64,000 nucleotides of DNA from an uncultured Polaribacter sp. (GCF_947503855.1 NZ_CANNFF010000006.1:1-64000), one strand, 5' to 3'; shown: positions 26,173-35,465, counted from the stretch's first letter. Notes: generated from the sequence alone by a model not told the origin. Numbers and translations: made by a program.

Positions 26173-26440
26173 TTATTGATTTGAAGTTTCTAAAATTTTA
26201 CTTTCTAGGTTTATAAAACCATATAAGTTGCTACCTAATAAAAGAGAAGGATAAACGTTTTGTAAAGCATTCACCATAACAGTACTTCCGTTTGGAAAAT
26301 CTTGCTACCAATGGTGAATTATTTTTTCCACCAGCATAGACAAACCATAATTTTATCGCCATTTTCTATCATACCAAATAGCTCTACAGCTCTTGCAACA
26401 GCATTTAGTATTTTTTTGTGGTTTGCTTAATTGTTTCCAT
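26173..26440 (-). pseudogene. Remnant of ttcA-like tRNA 2-thiocytidine synthetase
   Basis: On the minus strand, ATG at 26440 opens METIKQTTKKY and then stops. One base shift restores a frame reading ILNAVARAVELFGMIENGDK followed by IMVCL. Another shift gives the end of the SGGK PP-loop. The next frame change leads into PNGSTVMVNALQNVYPSLLL and GSNLYGFINL before TAA at 26173. These match the start and end of TtcA, but the middle (about 150 codons or more with the CxxC residues) is missing. It is a decayed gene of 268 bp with at least three frame breaks. Family identification is by eye. Confidence 0.6.
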
Positions 26441-26599
26441 TAATACAAAAATAATATTTAGCATGCTATCATCAAATCCTTTGGCATAACAATTGTTTTA
26501 ATAATGATAGATAATAACTGTTTTTGTTTTTAAATTATTGAAAATCAAAACATTAAGTTTAATGAAAATGATGTTGATTTTTCGGAATAAAAAAATCAA

Positions 26600-26612
26600 T
26601 GTCAGTATGACA
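26600..26612. promoter_or_regulatory. Inverted repeat TGTCAgtaTGACA next to the lon start
   Basis: Perfect 5-bp arms with a 3-nt spacer end 12 nt before the lon ATG. A related site, TGACAagaTGACA (minus strand TGTCAtctTGTCA), lies upstream of htpG at 33023-33035. A shared stress operator is possible but weakly supported. Confidence 0.3.
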
Positions 26613-26624
26613 GATATATAGAAG

Positions 26625-29078
26625 ATGAGCAAACCAAAAAGAATACATATAGACAATTTGTCGCTAAATAGTATGCTGAATGAAGATTCTGAGTTAATTC
26701 CTTTAATGACTCCAGAAGATGAAGAAATTATAAATAATGAAAGTGTACCTACAACTTTACCAATTTTACCACTTAGAAATACGGTTTTATTCCCTGGTGT
26801 TGTAATACCAATTACAGCCGGTAGAGACAAATCTATTCAGTTAATAAAAGACGCAAATAAAGGCGATAAAGTAATTGGAGTAGTAGCACAAAAAAATGAA
26901 GATGTAGAAGAGCCTACCTTAAAAGATATACACCAAACAGGTGTGGTTGCTCAAATTTTACGTGTTTTAAAAATGCCTGATGGGAATACAACTGTAATTA
27001 TACAAGGTAAAAAACGTTTTGAAATTGATACTGTTCTGCAAGAAAAACCGTATTTAAAAGCTACTGTAAAAGAGGCTTTTGAAGACAGACTTGTAGAAGA
27101 TGAAAAGGAATTTGAAGCGATTATAGAATCGATTAAAGAGCAAGCTTTAGAGGTAATTAAAGAAAACCCTATGTTGCCTACGGAGGCTTCTTTTGCAATT
27201 AAAAACATTAAATCCAACTCATTTTTAGTGAATTTTATTTCTTCTAATATGGATTTAAGTGTGATTCAGAAACAAGTTATTTTAGAAAAAGATAACTTAA
27301 AAGAACGTGCATTATTAGCTCTAAAAAACTTAAATAAAGAGCTTCAAAAATTAAAATTACGCAACGATATACAGTCTAAAACTAGAGAAGATTTAGACCA
27401 ACAGCAACGCGAATATTACTTAAATCAACAATTAAAAACCATACAAGAAGAGTTAGGTGGCGTATCTAACGACCAAGAGTTAGAAGAAATGCGCAAAAAA
27501 GCCAAAACCAAAAAGTGGACTAAAGAAGTAAACGAAACTTTTACAAAAGAGTTGAGTCGCTTAAAAAGAATGAATCCACAAATGGCAGAATATGGTGTAC
27601 AAAGAAGTTATCTAGAGTTGCTGCTAGAATTGCCTTGGGGAGAATATACAGAAGATATTTTCGACTTAAAAAGAGCAACTAAAATTTTAGACAGAGACCA
27701 TTTTGGTTTAGAAAAAGTTAAAGAAAGAATTATAGAACATTTAGCAGTTTTAAAACTGAGAAATGATATGAAATCTCCAATTATCTGTTTGTATGGGCCT
27801 CCAGGAGTTGGTAAAACATCTTTAGGAAAATCTGTGGCAGAAGCTTTAGGGCGTAAATATGTTCGTATGTCTTTAGGAGGTTTAAGAGATGAAGCAGAAA
27901 TTAGAGGACATAGAAAAACATATATAGGTGCAATGCCTGGTCGTTTAATCCAGAATTTAAAAAAGGCAGAAAGTTCTAACCCTGTTTTTGTATTGGATGA
28001 AATTGATAAATTAGGTCAAAGTCATCAAGGAGATCCATCTTCTGCAATGTTAGAAGTTTTAGACCCAGAGCAAAACACTGCTTTTTATGATAACTATTTA
28101 GAAGTTGGTTACGATTTATCTAAAATACTTTTTATAGCAACAGCTAATAACTTAGGCCAAATTCCTTGGGCTTTGCGTGATAGAATGGAAATTATTAATG
28201 TAACAGGTTATACAATTGAAGAAAAAGTAGAAATAGCCAAAAGACATTTATTACCAAAACAATTAAAAGAACATGGTTTAACAACCCAACATTTAAAGTT
28301 AGGAAAAAAACAAATAGAAACTATTGTAGAAGGCTATACAAGAGAATCTGGTGTTAGAGGCTTAGAAAAACAAGTTGCAAAAGTGGTGCGTTTTGCAGCA
28401 AAATCTATTGCTATGGAAGAAGATTATAATATAAGCCCAACCCAAGAAGATGTAGAAAAAATATTAGGAACTCCAAGAAATAGAGATAAATATGAAAATA
28501 ATGGAGTTGCTGGTGTAGTTACTGGCTTAGCCTGGACAAGTGTTGGTGGAGATATTTTATTTATAGAATCTATATTATCTAAAGGAAAAGGAAATCTTTC
28601 TATAACTGGTAATTTAGGAAATGTTATGAAAGAATCTGCAACAATTGCTTTGCAATACATTAAATCGAACGCAGAAGAGTTTGGTATAAAACCAGAAATT
28701 ATAGAAAAATACAACGTGCATATTCATGTGCCAGAAGGTGCTACACCAAAAGATGGTCCAAGTGCAGGTATTACTATGTTAACCTCTTTGGTTTCTTCTT
28801 ACACACAACGTAAAGTTAAAAATAAATTAGCCATGACCGGCGAAATTACTTTGCGTGGTAAAGTATTGCCAGTTGGTGGTATTAAAGAAAAAATATTAGC
28901 TGCTAAAAGAGCTAATATTAAAGAAATAATTCTTTGTAACGATAATCGAAAAGATATTTTAGAAATAAAAGAAAGCTATTTAAAAGGCTTAACTTTTCAT
29001 TATGTTACAGATATGAAGCAAGTTATAGAAATAGCATTAACCAAACAAAAGGTAGACAATGCTAAAAAATTAGACTAA
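26625..29078 (+). CDS. lon: ATP-dependent protease La (Lon)
   Basis: 817 aa. An N-terminal substrate-binding domain ([19 protein letters not shown]) is followed by the AAA+ module with Walker [14 protein letters not shown] at about residue 391 and Walker [12 protein letters not shown]. The C-terminal protease domain has the catalytic serine in DGPSAGITM (about residue 710) and the lysine in [10 protein letters not shown]. It degrades damaged and regulatory proteins in the cytoplasm. It is monocistronic with a terminator 4 nt after the stop codon. Confidence 0.98.
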   Translation: MSKPKRIHIDNLSLNSMLNEDSELIPLMTPEDEEIINNESVPTTLPILPLRNTVLFPGVVIPITAGRDKSIQLIKDANKGDKVIGVVAQKNEDVEEPTLKDIHQTGVVAQILRVLKMPDGNTTVIIQGKKRFEIDTVLQEKPYLKATVKEAFEDRLVEDEKEFEAIIESIKEQALEVIKENPMLPTEASFAIKNIKSNSFLVNFISSNMDLSVIQKQVILEKDNLKERALLALKNLNKELQKLKLRNDIQSKTREDLDQQQREYYLNQQLKTIQEELGGVSNDQELEEMRKKAKTKKWTKEVNETFTKELSRLKRMNPQMAEYGVQRSYLELLLELPWGEYTEDIFDLKRATKILDRDHFGLEKVKERIIEHLAVLKLRNDMKSPIICLYGPPGVGKTSLGKSVAEALGRKYVRMSLGGLRDEAEIRGHRKTYIGAMPGRLIQNLKKAESSNPVFVLDEIDKLGQSHQGDPSSAMLEVLDPEQNTAFYDNYLEVGYDLSKILFIATANNLGQIPWALRDRMEIINVTGYTIEEKVEIAKRHLLPKQLKEHGLTTQHLKLGKKQIETIVEGYTRESGVRGLEKQVAKVVRFAAKSIAMEEDYNISPTQEDVEKILGTPRNRDKYENNGVAGVVTGLAWTSVGGDILFIESILSKGKGNLSITGNLGNVMKESATIALQYIKSNAEEFGIKPEIIEKYNVHIHVPEGATPKDGPSAGITMLTSLVSSYTQRKVKNKLAMTGEITLRGKVLPVGGIKEKILAAKRANIKEIILCNDNRKDILEIKESYLKGLTFHYVTDMKQVIEIALTKQKVDNAKKLD

Positions 29079-29081
29079 TAA

Positions 29082-29118
29082 AAAAAGCCTTCAACTAGTT
29101 TAAAGTTGGAGGCTTTTT
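29082..29118 (+). terminator. Terminator of lon
   Basis: AAAAAGCCTTCAACT (29082-29096) pairs with AGTTGGAGGCTTTTT (29104-29118) with one G-U, a 15-bp stem with a 7-nt loop. Flanking A and T runs make it usable in both directions, and it may also end the convergent DUF6428 gene. Confidence 0.88.
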
Positions 29119-29139
29119 ACTTTAAATAAAGTCCCTTTT

Positions 29140-29607
29140 CTAACAGCAACCAGAATTTGGTTTGCAACTATTTACCACCCCATTGGCTGTAATTCTCACT
29201 TTTGGTTTTTCTGGAATGTTACAGGCATCTAAAGCCAAACAAGCGGTCTTTTTAGAGGTTAATAGAAAATTGGTTCCGTTAAAATCTAAACCATACTTTC
29301 CAATAGTTTCTTTTCCTTGATATTCTACTTCAATTTCTAAATTATCTAAGTTGAATTGCTTTTCAGATAACTCAATAATACTTATTAATTTTTCTGGATG
29401 CAGTCGATGATCATAATCATTGGCTTCCCAAAGTTGAAAACTAATCACGTTTTCTTCTCTAATTTTGCCTCCACAATCTATAAATACCTTAGTTATTTTA
29501 CCAATTTCAGTCACATGAAAATGGCTAGCAACTATTTCTCTATTTGGTAATTCAAATGCAATTATATCTAATTTTTTTAAGTGATTTTTAATGTCTAATA
29601 ATTTCAT
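29140..29607 (-). CDS. DUF6428 family protein next to ArsR
   Basis: 155 aa, cytoplasmic, no membrane segment. The motif SHFHVTEIGKITKVFIDCGG, the DYDHRLHPEKL segment and a Cys-rich C terminus (SCKPNSGCC) fit the DUF6428 family that I recall from Bacteroidota arsenic-resistance operons. Paired terminal cysteines suggest thiol binding of a metalloid. It lies 13 nt downstream of the ArsR-type regulator. No arsenate reductase or efflux pump follows. Confidence 0.8.
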   Translation of the reverse strand: MKLLDIKNHLKKLDIIAFELPNREIVASHFHVTEIGKITKVFIDCGGKIREENVISFQLWEANDYDHRLHPEKLISIIELSEKQFNLDNLEIEVEYQGKETIGKYGLDFNGTNFLLTSKKTACLALDACNIPEKPKVRITANGVVNSCKPNSGCC

Positions 29608-29620
29608 AATATATAATTTT

Positions 29621-29947
29621 TTAACAGCAGGTATTTTCTGTTATGTTATTGATAAACGTGTTTAATGTATTTTTTATGTTTAGCCAATTATCTTCGTTTA
29701 TACAATAACAAACACTTGTGCCTTCTATGTTTCCTTTAATAATTCCTATTTTTTTTAGCTCTTTTAAATGTTGAGAAATGGTAGGTTGAGCCAAACCAAT
29801 TTTTGTTACCAAATCTCCACAAACACAACTTTTTAATTTTAGTAAATATTCTAATATTGCAATTCTTGCAGGATGCCCTAAAACTTTAGCAATATTGGCA
29901 ATATTATTTTGTTGTGCAGTAAATATTTCTGATTTGGTAAGTCCCAT
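29621..29947 (-). CDS. ArsR/SmtB family metalloregulator
   Basis: 108 aa winged-helix repressor. The recognition region is GLAQPTISQHLKELKKIGII, and LKSCVCGDLV carries the CxC thiolate pair of ArsR-type arsenite/antimonite sensors. There are extra cysteines in SVCYC and the terminal NTCC. Family knowledge: metalloid binding releases the repressor from its own operon promoter. It heads a two-gene unit with the DUF6428 gene. Confidence 0.92.
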   Translation of the reverse strand: MGLTKSEIFTAQQNNIANIAKVLGHPARIAILEYLLKLKSCVCGDLVTKIGLAQPTISQHLKELKKIGIIKGNIEGTSVCYCINEDNWLNIKNTLNTFINNITENTCC

Positions 29948-30035
29948 ATTAATTTGTTTATTGTAATATTACGATTAATAACTTAAAAGTGAAGTAATTT
30001 TACATTTTTTTTTTAAAGAAATATGAATAGTTATT

Positions 30036-30557
30036 CTATAACTTTAGATATAATAAATCGTTTAATCTAGTTTCTGTTTCAGAAATAGGAAAATTGTACA
30101 AGGCAATTTTTTGAAAACCTACTTTTTTATAAAACGATAGTGCTCTATAATTTTTAATCCAAGTGTATAGCCAAATACCTTTTTGATTGTTTTTTTTACA
30201 GAGTTCTAAGTTAAATTTAAAAAGCTCAATCCCTAAACCCAAACCATAAAAGTCTTCTAGCAAATAAAAACGCTCTAATTTAGTAACATGGTTAGAGGCT
30301 ATATGTTCATTTTTTTGGTTGAATATAACTTTAGAGAAACCTGCTAAAGATTGGTTATGATAAATTAAATGATATTGAAATTGAGGATTTGTAATTTCAC
30401 TCAATAATTGTTCTTCATTAAAATTTGTTTGGATATATGTATCCATAATTTCTTTTGGAATTGCGTCTTTATGAGGAACAAAAAAAGCTTTTTTGCCAAC
30501 TTCTGTTAAAGCCTTAACATCTTTAATCTCGGCTTTTTTTATGGTAAATATTGTCAA
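30036..30557 (-). CDS. GNAT family N-acetyltransferase
   Basis: 173 aa. The GNAT acetyl-CoA motif is LERFYLLEDFYGLGLGIELFKFNLELC, followed by the strand-helix pair GIWLYTWIKNYRALSFYKKVGFQKIALYNFPI. The substrate is unknown. A monocistronic gene is likely; a divergent promoter-like element overlaps its 5' end at 30551-30578. Confidence 0.88.
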   Translation of the reverse strand: MTIFTIKKAEIKDVKALTEVGKKAFFVPHKDAIPKEIMDTYIQTNFNEEQLLSEITNPQFQYHLIYHNQSLAGFSKVIFNQKNEHIASNHVTKLERFYLLEDFYGLGLGIELFKFNLELCKKNNQKGIWLYTWIKNYRALSFYKKVGFQKIALYNFPISETETRLNDLLYLKL

Positions 30558-30578
30558 ACTTTAATTTTTATAAATTTG
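30551..30578 (+). promoter_or_regulatory. Consensus promoter facing a gene-free stretch
   Basis: TTG (30551-30553), 17 nt, then TAAATTTG (30571-30578) is a full match to the flavobacterial consensus on the plus strand. No open reading frame of note starts downstream, so a non-coding transcript from about 30585 is possible. Confidence 0.5.
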
Positions 30579-30740
30579 CGCCTTAAGCGAAGATCTCTTT
30601 TAATTATTACTTCGATTTTTTTCTTTTTGAAACATATTCTTTTTTAATTTTACTTTACCATTTTTCTATCATGTACTGTTAAAAAATGGTATTCAACCTT
30701 CATTTAAATAAAACTTTTAGCTACTCATTTTTTTTTTTTG
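30579..30740 (+). ncRNA. Candidate small RNA (promoter, hairpin, T12 run)
   Basis: Downstream of the consensus promoter there is a 5-bp hairpin with a T-rich tail (CGAAG/CTTCG at 30588-30614). A perfect 10-bp inverted repeat follows (30657-30666 and 30682-30691, TACCATTTTT/AAAAATGGTA), and then a run of 12 T at 30728-30739. No coding frame is visible. Structure and ends are guesses from sequence alone. The rest of the gap (30741-30926) holds only hairpins described separately. Confidence 0.3.
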
Positions 30741-30854
30741 AATCCTACTTTTATTCTTCTCGAATTGCCTACAACTAAAATAATATAAAACGTTCACATA
30801 TTTTATTTTAGATATTAAACTAATTTAGTTGTTTTTCTTGTGAAAGTCAAATAC

Positions 30855-30884
30855 AAAACCTCAATGCTTACACAAAGAGGTTTT
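30855..30884 (-). other. Hairpin downstream of htpG
   Basis: AAAACCTC and GAGGTTTT (8 bp, 14-nt loop) lie about 45 nt past the htpG stop on the minus strand. It may be a weak terminator because the following T content is modest. Confidence 0.35.
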
Positions 30885-30895
30885 AGTTTTTATAG

Positions 30896-30915
30896 ATTTC
30901 TGCCTGTGCAGAAAT
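30896..30915 (-). other. Perfect hairpin at the end of htpG
   Basis: ATTTCTGC CTGT GCAGAAAT, 8-bp arms around a tetraloop, lies 12 nt past the htpG stop codon. It lacks a direct T run, so it may act as an mRNA-stabilising end or as half of a terminator. Confidence 0.4.
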
Positions 30916-30926
30916 GATAGAAAGAA

Positions 30927-32837
30927 TTATTTAATCAATTCGTAAGAACGTTTGATAAAGTTTGTTAAATCTTCACCATGTAATAAGTTTTGAGATAATT
31001 TAGCCAAATCAAAAGCTTGAGAAATTAAACCTTTTTGTTTGTCTTCATCTGCCGCTAAAATTTCAGAAACTAATGGGCTGTTGGTATTTACCACCAAGTT
31101 GTACATATCTGGCATATTGCCCATTCCCATCATTCCACCTCCGCCAGAAGCTTGCATTTCTTTCATTCTACGCATAAATTCTGGTACTGTAATTATAAAA
31201 GGAGAAGAATTAGAATCCATAGCTTCTAACTGAACCGTGTAAGCAGAATTGTTTACAGCCCCTTCAATTACAGGTTTTAGTTTTTCTTTTTCCTCGTCAG
31301 ATAATTTAGAAATTACATTATCATCTTTTTTAATTAAATTATCTGCGTGGTCTGCATCAACTCTAGAAAACTTAATTTTTCCATCCCCAGAAGTTTCTAA
31401 TTTCTGCATTAAATGAGAAATTATTGGCGAGTCTAACAACAATACTTCATAACCTTTTGCTTTGGCTTCTTGTATATAGCTGTGTTGTGCATCTTTATTG
31501 GCTGCATATAAAATTACATGGTTGCCATCTTTGTCTGTTTGTGTGTCTTTCGTTTTTTCGATAAATTCATCAAAAGTGAAAAAAGTATCGTCTACAGTTG
31601 GGTATAAAGCAAACTTTTTGGCTTTGTCAAAAAACTTGTCTTCAGAGAGCATACCGTATTCAATAATCACTTTAATATCGTTCCATTTTTTCTCAAAATC
31701 TTCACGATCTTTTTTAAATAAAGAGGTTAATTTATCTGCTACCTTTTTAGTAATGTAACCAGATATCTTTTTAACAGCGCCATCTGCTTGTAAATAAGAA
31801 CGAGAAACGTTTAATGGAATGTCTGGAGAATCAATTACCCCTTTTAGCATTTGTAAAAAGTCTGGTACAATACCTTCTACATTGTCGGTTACAAATACTT
31901 GATTTTGATACAGTTGAATTTTATCTTTTTGCATGTCTAAGTTTTGAGACAGCTTTGGGAAGAATAAAATACCTGTTAAATTAAAAGGGTAATCTACATT
32001 TAAATGAATGTGAAATAAAGATTCTTCAAACTGCATTGGGTACAATTCTCTGTAAAAGTTTACGTAATCTTCATCACTTAAATCTGCTGGTGCTTTTGTC
32101 CAAGCAGGGTTTGTGTTATTGATAATATCATCTACCTCAATTTGTCTATGAGGTTCTGTAGTTTCTTTACCATCTTTATCTTTAGTGGTTTTTGGTTTGT
32201 GTGCAGGATCGTTTATTTTTTTCATTCCAAATTTAATTGGCACTTGGTTAAAACGATTGTATTTGGTTAATAAACCACGAATTTTACCTTCTTCTAAAAA
32301 CTCTGTAGAGTCTTCTGCAATATGTAACACAATTTCTGTACCTCTGTCAGATTTATCATGCTCATTTAAAGTGTATTCAGGAGAACCATCACAAGTCCAA
32401 TGTGCAGCAGGTTCGTCTTTAAACGATTTTGTAATTATTTCAACTTTATCAGCTACCATAAAAGCAGAGTAAAAACCTAGACCAAAATGCCCTATTACAC
32501 CTGTATCATTTTTGTCGTCTTTGTATTTTTCTAAAAATTCTTCTGCACCAGAAAATGCAATTTGATTAATGTATTTTTCTACTTCATCAGTAGTCATACC
32601 TAAACCTTGATCTTTAATGGTTAAGGTTTTAGCATCTTTATTAATGCTAATTTCTATTTTGGCATCTCCTAATTCTGTTTTTGCTTCTCCAATAGAAATA
32701 AGGTGTTTTAATTTTGTTGTGGCGTCTGTTCCATTAGAAATCAATTCGCGTAAAAAGATTTCATGGTCTGAATACAAGAATTTTTTAATCAGCGGAAAAA
32801 TATTTTCTACTGATACATTAATGTTTCCTTTGCTCAT
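30927..32837 (-). CDS. htpG: Molecular chaperone HtpG (Hsp90)
   Basis: 636 aa, standard length. The GHKL ATPase start is IFPLIKKFLYSDHEIFLRELISNGTDA, followed by KDQGLGMTTDEVEKYI and GHFGLGFYSAFMV for nucleotide binding. The middle domain has LNVDYPFNLTGILFFPKL and IPLNVSRSYLQ, and a dimerisation domain ends the protein. A GGGGMMGMGNMPDM segment near residue 580 is glycine and methionine rich. It is a cytoplasmic ATP-dependent chaperone, monocistronic. Confidence 0.97.
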   Translation of the reverse strand: MSKGNINVSVENIFPLIKKFLYSDHEIFLRELISNGTDATTKLKHLISIGEAKTELGDAKIEISINKDAKTLTIKDQGLGMTTDEVEKYINQIAFSGAEEFLEKYKDDKNDTGVIGHFGLGFYSAFMVADKVEIITKSFKDEPAAHWTCDGSPEYTLNEHDKSDRGTEIVLHIAEDSTEFLEEGKIRGLLTKYNRFNQVPIKFGMKKINDPAHKPKTTKDKDGKETTEPHRQIEVDDIINNTNPAWTKAPADLSDEDYVNFYRELYPMQFEESLFHIHLNVDYPFNLTGILFFPKLSQNLDMQKDKIQLYQNQVFVTDNVEGIVPDFLQMLKGVIDSPDIPLNVSRSYLQADGAVKKISGYITKKVADKLTSLFKKDREDFEKKWNDIKVIIEYGMLSEDKFFDKAKKFALYPTVDDTFFTFDEFIEKTKDTQTDKDGNHVILYAANKDAQHSYIQEAKAKGYEVLLLDSPIISHLMQKLETSGDGKIKFSRVDADHADNLIKKDDNVISKLSDEEKEKLKPVIEGAVNNSAYTVQLEAMDSNSSPFIITVPEFMRRMKEMQASGGGGMMGMGNMPDMYNLVVNTNSPLVSEILAADEDKQKGLISQAFDLAKLSQNLLHGEDLTNFIKRSYELIK

Positions 32838-33192
32838 AATTTTATGTTTATTTTAGTTTTTGTTAATGTCATTTTGAGTGATTTTTTTTTGAAAATTGTA
32901 TTGAAAAGTTTTAATTATTCTAGATACAATTTTTTATTCGTAAATATTCAATCAAACTGACAAACAGTTATTTTTTATAATTTGATTTTAAATAGTCAAA
33001 AAAAATACCAAAAAGAGGTTTGTGACAAGATGACAGAAATTGATGCGTTTCGTCAGTTTTTAATCAAAAAATATATACCTGAGTATCTGACTAAAATATT
33101 TGTTTAAATTGTCATTCCTTTGAAAATGAGAATCTAAATAAATTGTCTATTTTAGCTAACCACAATAAACACATAACTAAAATTACAATATT
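32838..33192. other. 355-bp divergent intergenic region between htpG and fabH
   Basis: No open frame is seen. It holds promoters for both flanking genes, although no perfect TAnnTTTG box could be assigned. It contains a TGACAagaTGACA repeat at 33023-33035 and a TGTCATTTTGAG stretch at 32867 about 30 nt before htpG, which resembles degenerate flavobacterial repeats. Confidence 0.5.
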
Positions 33193-34200
33193 ATGTATAA
33201 TTCTAAAATAGCAGGGTTAGGATATTATGTTCCAGAAAATGTTGTTACCAACAACGATTTAAAGGAATTTATGGATACCTCAGATGAATGGATTCAGGAA
33301 AGAACAGGTATACAAGAAAGACGTTGGATAGACCCAAAAACAGATGATACTACAGCTGTTATGGGGGCAAAAGCTGCAAAAATAGCTATAGAAAGAGCAG
33401 GCTTAACCAAAGATGATATCGATTTTATTGTGTTTGCAACTTTAAGTCCAGATATGTATTTTCCTGGAGGTGGTGTGCAAATTCAAGATTTATTAGAAAT
33501 GCCAACTATTGGTGCATTAGATGTTCGTAACCAATGTTCTGGTTTTATATATGCCATGTCTGTTGCAGATCAATTTATAAAAACAGGGATGTATAAAAAT
33601 ATTTTGGTCATTGGTGCTGAAAATCATTCTGGTGGATTAGAAAAATCTACAAGAGGTAGAGGTGTTACTGTTATTTTTGGTGATGGAGCAGGTGCTGCTG
33701 TTTTAACAAGATCTGAAGCAAAAGGAAAAGGTATATTATCCTCACATTTACATTCTGAAGGGAAACATGCAAGAGAATTGATGTTAGACGGACCATCAAC
33801 CCAAAGATGGGTGCCAGAAATTTTAGAAGCAAATGATCCTGATGATGTATCTTATTTTCCATACATGAATGGGCAATTTGTGTTTAAACACGCTGTAACT
33901 CGTTTCTCTGAAGCAATTATTGAAGGTTTACAAGCCAATAATTTACAGAAAGAAGATATTGATATGTTAATTCCACATCAAGCTAATTTACGTATTGCTC
34001 AGTTTATACAAAAGAAGTTTCAATTACCTGATGATAATGTATACAACAATATCATGAAATATGGAAACACAACAGCAGCCTCAGTAATTATAGCTTTAAC
34101 AGAGGCTTGGGAAAAAGGTAAAATTAAAGACAACGATTTGGTTGTTTTAGCAGCGTTTGGTAGTGGTTTTACTTGGGGTAGTGTAATTATTAGATGGTAA
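33193..34200 (+). CDS. fabH: Beta-ketoacyl-ACP synthase III
   Basis: 335 aa. It has the catalytic Cys115 in LDVRNQCSGFIYAMS, the His in LIPHQANLRIAQF and the Asn in KYGNTTAASV. The enzyme condenses acetyl-CoA (or branched starter CoA) with malonyl-ACP to begin fatty acid synthesis. It is a stand-alone gene, not next to plsX or rpmF. Paralogues of this type are common in Bacteroidota, so it may be a second copy acting on a special starter. A terminator follows directly. Confidence 0.9.
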   Translation: MYNSKIAGLGYYVPENVVTNNDLKEFMDTSDEWIQERTGIQERRWIDPKTDDTTAVMGAKAAKIAIERAGLTKDDIDFIVFATLSPDMYFPGGGVQIQDLLEMPTIGALDVRNQCSGFIYAMSVADQFIKTGMYKNILVIGAENHSGGLEKSTRGRGVTVIFGDGAGAAVLTRSEAKGKGILSSHLHSEGKHARELMLDGPSTQRWVPEILEANDPDDVSYFPYMNGQFVFKHAVTRFSEAIIEGLQANNLQKEDIDMLIPHQANLRIAQFIQKKFQLPDDNVYNNIMKYGNTTAASVIIALTEAWEKGKIKDNDLVVLAAFGSGFTWGSVIIRW

Positions 34201-34221
34201 TAAGTATCATATATTTACTAG

Positions 34222-34252
34222 AAAAAGACTTTTTTTAAACGAGTCTTTTTTT
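34222..34252 (+). terminator. Terminator of fabH
   Basis: AAAAAGACT (34222-34230) and AGTCTTTTT (34242-34250) flank an 11-nt loop, followed by Ts. Confidence 0.75.
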
Positions 34253-34323
34253 ATTCACAATGATTTTTTTATATATTATTTTTAAATACAATTGAAACAT
34301 AAATTATTGTTAATATTTAGTAA

Positions 34324-34358
34324 TTGATAAATTTTCGTTTATTATTTATTTAAGTTTG
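34324..34358 (+). promoter_or_regulatory. Promoter of the GLPGLI gene
   Basis: TTG at 34324-34326 and TAAGTTTG at 34351-34358 with 24 nt between, one above the usual 17-23. The ATG follows 19 nt later. Confidence 0.4.
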
Positions 34359-34377
34359 TTAAACAAAAATTCAAATC

Positions 34378-35196
34378 ATGAAATCAGCTAGCTTTAAAAT
34401 TTTAGTATTTACATTGATATTATTTTTAATTTCAAATTCATCTGTAACTGCACAGAATTTTAATGGAAAAGCCATTTATGTATCTAAATCTAAAATGGAA
34501 TTAGGCAATTGGGGAGCAAGACTAAGTGAAGCACAAAAAAAGCAAGTTGCTGCAAGATTAAAAAATAGACTCGAAAAAAAGTACATATTAACTTTTAACA
34601 AACAGGAAGCCTCTTTTAAAGAAGACACAAAAATTGATGCTATTTCTGGTGCGACAGATTCTTGGGGAGCTTATTTTTCTAGGGGTAAACAGTATAAAAA
34701 TATTAAAACTACCCAATTGATACAAAGCCAAGAGTTTTATGGCAAACGTTTTTTAGTAAAAGATAATCTATATAAAATAGATTGGGTTTTAGGCACAGAA
34801 ACTAAACAAATTGGAGCGTATACATGTTACAAAGCAAAAGCATTTATACCTAATATAGAACTAAATTGGTATAATTTTTCTTGGAGCGATTTAAGAAATG
34901 AAGAAAATACCGATTCAGATAAAAAAGAAAATATGGTTGTGGTAGAAGCTTGGTATACATCACAAATTCCCTTGGCACATGGCCCTGGAGAGTTTTGGGG
35001 TTTACCAGGATTAATTTTAGAAGTTAACGTAAATAACACCACTCTTTTATGCACCGAAGTAACTATAAGTAAAGGAGAAGCTGTGCAAATAGAGGCTCCA
35101 GATAGAGGTACAGAAATTACCAAAGAAAAATATTCTAAAACCATTCGAAAAAAAATGGCTGAAATGAGAAATAATAGAATGCGAAGAAGAGGTTAA
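34378..35196 (+). CDS. GLPGLI family secreted protein
   Basis: 272 aa with a signal peptide (ILVFTLILFLISNSSVTAQ). The family signature GLPGLI is present in FWGLPGLILEVNV, preceded by VEAWYTSQIPLAHGP, which is usual for this group. It ends in a basic tail (MAEMRNNRMRRRG). It is a periplasmic or surface protein of unknown function, abundant in Bacteroidota and often encoded near TonB-linked genes, though none is adjacent here. Good promoter upstream; a small membrane protein gene follows 45 nt later. Confidence 0.9.
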   Translation: MKSASFKILVFTLILFLISNSSVTAQNFNGKAIYVSKSKMELGNWGARLSEAQKKQVAARLKNRLEKKYILTFNKQEASFKEDTKIDAISGATDSWGAYFSRGKQYKNIKTTQLIQSQEFYGKRFLVKDNLYKIDWVLGTETKQIGAYTCYKAKAFIPNIELNWYNFSWSDLRNEENTDSDKKENMVVVEAWYTSQIPLAHGPGEFWGLPGLILEVNVNNTTLLCTEVTISKGEAVQIEAPDRGTEITKEKYSKTIRKKMAEMRNNRMRRRG

Positions 35197-35241
35197 TTTT
35201 TGTAATTTAGCGTTTGTATATTTTAATAAATTACTTTTCTA

Positions 35242-35430
35242 ATGCCAAAAAAATATAAGGTACTTTTATTTTTATCAAACTTGTTTTTGTTAGTATTTAT
35301 TTTCAACATTTTTGTAAAGTTTATTGTGTTTTCTAGTAGTTGGTTTAACTCACTTTTTATTGCATTTTTTTGTATTGTAAATATAGCTATTGCCTTAAAG
35401 GCAGCTATTGGTAATACAGATAAAAAATAA
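35242..35430 (+). CDS. Small two-span membrane protein, unknown function
   Basis: 62 aa with two hydrophobic helices (VLLFLSNLFLLVFIFNIFV and SLFIAFFCIVNIAIALKA) joined by a short loop, and charged ends. No family is recognised. Codon use fits the neighbours. A terminator follows at once, so it is a real transcript end. Confidence 0.6.
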   Translation: MPKKYKVLLFLSNLFLLVFIFNIFVKFIVFSSSWFNSLFIAFFCIVNIAIALKAAIGNTDKK

Positions 35431-35435
35431 AAAAC

Positions 35436-35465
35436 CTGAAGCTACAAAACTTCAGATTTTGTTTT
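35436..35465 (+). terminator. Terminator after the 62-aa membrane protein gene
   Basis: CTGAAG and CTTCAG (35436-35441, 35450-35455) flank an 8-nt loop, followed by ATTTTGTTTT. Confidence 0.6.

Noticed and set aside
26498..26830. Minus-strand 110-codon frame overlapping the lon start
   Set aside because: It is antisense to lon's N terminus, with hydrophobic low-complexity sequence and no family pattern.
28424..28714. Minus-strand 96-codon frame inside lon
   Set aside because: Shadow of the lon coding sequence on the opposite strand.
32867..32880. Second TGTCA-type stress operator near htpG
   Set aside because: The second half (TGAGT) has two mismatches, and the stretch resembles degenerate dispersed flavobacterial repeats.
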